Assembly: GCA_016748015.1 (NCBI GenBank)
Contig: JAAOMT010000200.1
Coordinates: forward strand, 866,984 to 930,983
Source of the DNA: Geosiphon pyriformis
Taxonomy: Eukaryota; Glomeromycota; Glomeromycetes; Archaeosporales; Geosiphonaceae
Direction of reading: 5' to 3'
Length of the DNA: 64,000 bases
Of the stretch, positions 60,104-64,000 are shown one piece after another (position 1 is the stretch's first letter; each line of letters starts with the position of its first letter). The notes under the pieces are model-generated. The model ran no database searches. It was not told the DNA's origin and saw only the letters and a list, made by a program, of their open reading frames with translations. A program made the translations under genes and the position numbers.

Positions 60104-62713
60104 GGCTTTAAAAATTTTCGAAATAGATTATTGCCTGTATCGAGGGTTGGTATTGTAGCGTAAAACACTCTATTAACAACTTTCATTATTCAGATAATAT
60201 TTCTTTCTTCCTTTCTTCTTTCACTATATATTATATGAATATTTTTACATTAAGTTATTTTATATTTCCTGGCTCTTAAATTTACTTACTAAAACTTACC
60301 AATATTCTGTCATTTCCATATAAGATTGACCTTTTTATATAGTAATAGAGAGTTTAAATTTTAAAATTTCAAATAGCTCTTTCCACAAATAGTTTATAAT
60401 ATATATTTTTTTGAAAATGAATATAATTTTGAAATATGCGACAAAGAAAAGTCACTCTATTATTTGGTTCTCGTTTCAAATTTGAGGTCATTAATATCCT
60501 TGAATTTTTTAATTTTTTTTGTTTCACATTTAAATATCAATAAAGTCTATTTTTAAATATATACAAAAATGGAAAGCTCAGAATATTTTGAATAGGGTCT
60601 TATAAAATAAGATGACACTCACTTTAGAAAACTCAAATTTCTAATGAGGCCTGGTTTTATGTTCAAAGCATTTGGAACAATATGATTCATTTCAAAACCG
60701 TTGATTAAGAATAGGCTTAATTCGGTTTAAACTTAGGACTTTTTTATTTACGTACAATAGAAATAATTTTCATTAAATCAATTATGATTTGGCCCCAATC
60801 CAATTGAAGAGCCCTTAAATTTCCCAAGAAACTAAAATTCCGCAATTCTATTAACTTTGACAGATTTCACAATGTTGAAACTCAAAGTTTTTCCCCAGTT
60901 AACCATTAAACTAAGCCTAAATGCATTCATCATTCGTGTTCTTAAACCTAAATATGTTACAGCAATTTTTGTACAATCGTTATTGATAAAAGATTGGTCA
61001 ACCTGAAATTTTAAAGGGTATTCATGTGACTGATTAACTGTATAATGGGAACATCTAATTAGCATAATATTTAATTGCAACTTTAAATCATATAAATGTA
61101 ATTAATTGCACCCATACAATGTTATTTGTTGCATTTACAATTTCATCTTTAGTTGGATAAGTATTTTGGAAGTACAGCTTTCTTCACTTTAATCTTGGAA
61201 TCACATTTGAATTTAAAACTAATCAAACCTATTAGAAACTAAAAGACATATGTTTTAAATTTCAGGATCAATATGTTTTCTGTATATGTATTTAAAAATC
61301 AAAGTTTCTTTTAGACTAAATTGTTGGTTTGAAATAAGCTTTTGACATTTAATGAGTTCTTTGTATAGCTTTCACAAAATATGGTTTTCAATTGGCTGAA
61401 TTCTAAGAATAAAGATAATTTCGAATTAAAATATTTCCAAGCCTTATCGTGTTAAACTAAATTTGTATTGTTAATAAAAAGATATTTAATAATTTGGGCA
61501 TATAAAATTTAAAACAAGTCTAGTTAAAAAAAATAATGCGAATACGAAGTTACTTCAACCCAAAATATTTTTTAAATTAAATGAAAGAAGTTTTCATACT
61601 TGAATAAGAAAATTTAAATCAAATTCTCGAATAATTAATTTTTAAAATGTTACATGATAAAATATAGCAAAAATCTTATTTTGTAATTTCCTGCCAAACT
61701 TTATCATATAAACTGAATTTTGAACCAATTTTTTGCTAATTTAACTTAAAACTAAATGATAAAATGATATTATGTCTTTTAAACATAATATAAAAATATT
61801 TTAATTATATCAATAAAAATGAAAATAAAATAAAACAGATATATATATATATAATCTAAAAAGTTAACTTTCTTTAAAATTGTGTAAATGTGGAATTATT
61901 ATGTTTGATTTTTTTATAAAAAAATTTTCGTAATTAAGAATTAATAAAAAATTAATGCGAAAAATAATTTAATATACATATAAAAATTTAATCTAAATTT
62001 ACAAAAATAATTACATAAAAAAGCTCTTTTTTTATTTTCATGATCACAAATAGAGAAAACAATAAGAAAAAGCAATTACTATTTTTCTTATAATAACTAA
62101 GCGTGTTAAAACCAAAAAAGTTCTTTTAGTCATAAAAGCAAGTAAACAAGATGTTGTGTAAACACTTTTTTTAAATAACTCTGGTGTAAAGCAGCCTCCA
62201 GCTTTTTAAAAGCACTTTTTTTGAAGTCTTTTTAAGTCAAAATTTCTTCAAAACAACACATTAGAACCAGTCTTAGTGTTTCTATTACTATTATAAAGAG
62301 TCTTAATTACTTTTTTTACTCTTGTTCAAATGCTAAAAAAATCAAAACAGCCAAGAAATAACTGCTTTTTTTCTACCACTACTATTTCTATTAAAAACTT
62401 TTTTTAAATTCTAAAAAATACTTTTTTTCTTAGTATTTCTTGTTGTTTTTTTTCCTTTCTAGAAGATAAAGTTATAAATTTCTTTTTTTCTAAAGTTTTT
62501 ATTAATTCTGTATTCCGAATACCAAATACAATGGTTTATTTAAATTTAATTGTAAATAATAAAATTTTCTCTATTTTGAACAATAGCAGAAATATCACAT
62601 TTATTAAAATAAATATAGATTCATAAATAATTGTAATGTTAAAGCAGTTAACTTTGGTAGATTATTGCCAATTATTGTCAATGATAGAGCAAAACAAATT
62701 ATGTTTCAATATA
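60104..62713. other. No gene seen
   Basis: AT-rich DNA, partly resembling decayed intergenic repeats. Between about 61.9 and 62.5 kb it holds many runs of T and A with scattered CTTTTTTT motifs. No coding region or RNA gene recognised. Confidence 0.6.
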
Positions 62714-62885
62714 CAGTCGAACCTCCTTAAATGCACACGCTCTCTAAGTGCACAGTTACTACTGGTCCCGTAATGGGACTTATAGATAAGAGCACACTCT
62801 TCACTCTATAAGTACACATTATTTTTTAGACCGATCTATATATAGTATCTCTCCATAAGTGCACATCTCGTAATTACACCAATCA
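62714..62885 (+). mobile_element. Possible pogo/Tigger-like transposon end
   Basis: After a TA dinucleotide the sequence starts CAGTCGAACCTCCTTAAATG. CAGTCGAACCTC is close to the terminal repeat start of Tigger/pogo elements of the Tc1/mariner superfamily. The following 160 bp contain subterminal repeats of the type CTCTAAGTGCACA, CTCTATAAGTACACA and CTCCATAAGTGCACA. The opposite end is not in the remaining sequence, so this is a solo end or the element is broken. Confidence 0.45.
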
Positions 62886-64000
62886 AATTTTGTAATTATA
62901 TTGTGAAAATCAATGTTGTCAACAAAAAATTTTTTTCTAAGTTAGATGTATATTCGAAAACCGACTGACATACTATCAAGTTAGAATATGATGAAACATT
63001 ATTAGAGTTACATAAAGGGATAAAAATGCTTCATTGAAACAAGTCAGTATTGAAACTTTTTTGTAAATTGAATAAAATTTATTAGTAGCTTTTAATTTCA
63101 CCAAATAATAGAATAGTCCCAATATATTAATATAGTTATTTTTCAGTCAAAATCAACTGTAGACTCTTCAAAAATAAGTAATAAAGGAAAAAATAATAGT
63201 GCTAATATGTTTTTATTGATTTGGAAAAGAGAATGTTTCTTTTTAAGCTGAGAATAAGCTTGATTTAATCTATTAAATTTGGTAGCTAATTAAATTTAGA
63301 GTGTTGGTTGAAAATAATTGTAAAAGAATTTGGTTTTCAAAGTAAAATTTATTTTTTAATAGTGACTAATGTTTCTATTAAGGATTCTGATTAAATATAA
63401 TATGTTTTTCGAAAAAAAAGCTTTTATTTTATATATTTGGTTGTAATACTATTTTAAATTCTGATTTCTTTATTTTATTAATATTTTTATGAACTTTTAA
63501 GAGCTAAATATATATATTTCAAAAATTATAAATAATTTTGGTAAACTATTGAAAATTTTAGTGAATTTCTAAATGTTTTGGTAAATTCTTAAATACTACA
63601 TAGTTTAAAGTATTACATAATCTAATTATACATTTAATTATATTTTGTTTATTATACAAACATAAATTAATTACTGGCATAGTTCTTAAAAAAATTTCTT
63701 AAACAAGCTTTGTAAAGCATACAAGTATGTAATTAAAACTTATAATTGTAGAGCATATAAACAGAAAACAATTTATTTTTGATCTTTATAACAAAAAACT
63801 TGCACAATTATCTTTCAAATTTTCAAATTATTAAGATTTAAATAGTACTATAAACTAAATAAATGCATTTGTTATTTTTTAGTATTTAATTAACTTTAAA
63901 TCAGATTTTGTTGGTATATTAACTTTTAAAAAAATATTTTAATAGACGAAAAATATTTTAGCTGATTTTAAATTAAACAACATTTTTATTTTATAAAAAG
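62886..64000. other. No gene seen
   Basis: AT-rich sequence to the window edge with no sustained frame. Confidence 0.6.

Overview
The window is AT-rich eukaryotic DNA with short GT..AG introns (roughly 75-115 nt), abundant (AAT/ATT)n microsatellites, long AT-only deserts, remnants of kinase/Sel1-type genes, decayed Tc1/mariner, Harbinger-like and Fanzor elements, and a large intronless pentatricopeptide-repeat gene. This mix is typical of a Glomeromycotina (Rhizophagus-like) arbuscular mycorrhizal fungus. That assignment is an inference from composition and gene families, not from a search.

Layout. 1-519: 5' part of an unrecognised gene on the minus strand, running off the left edge. 0.5-13.3 kb: mostly non-coding, with large microsatellites (a 93-nt T run and an approximately 275-bp ATT tract) and one small GC-rich exon-like patch. 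13.8-15.1 kb: an intact DUF4238-type gene, whose paralogue lies 37 kb away at 50.9-52.2 kb in the same orientation with duplicated flanks. 16.0-16.6 kb: Tc1/mariner remnant. 17.9-19.3 kb: a five-exon secreted class-3 lipase-like gene with an altered catalytic triad. 20.8-21.6 kb: broken protein-kinase gene. 21.6-34 kb: tandem array of five diverged 2-3.5 kb units, each holding a 43-residue open reading frame that ends in a CaaX prenylation box. 34.8-37.6 kb: decayed gene fragments. 38.9-40.0 kb: a two-exon seven-transmembrane protein with receptor-like topology. 41.1-41.8 kb: decayed Fanzor/TnpB-like nuclease. 42.7-46.5 kb: a large PPR protein, probably mitochondrial. 46.5-50.4 and 52.5-56.3 kb: AT deserts. 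59.6-60.1 kb: small two-exon gene with putative metal-binding cysteines. 62.7 kb: terminus resembling a pogo/Tigger element.

The most notable discovery is the array at 22.5-33.5 kb. All five copies encode the same 43-aa peptide, with ten variable codons that are all synonymous. Each has a TATA box about 110-122 bp upstream, and an HMG-box-like CAAAGAACAATG element plus an inverted ATTGTT/AACAAT pair farther upstream. Short length, polar N-terminus, C-terminal CSIM and multicopy organisation are the hallmarks of fungal a-factor-type lipopeptide pheromone precursors. A seven-transmembrane protein lies 5.5 kb downstream, so a ligand/receptor-type neighbourhood is possible. Identity as a pheromone, and any link to the 7TM protein, remain hypotheses.
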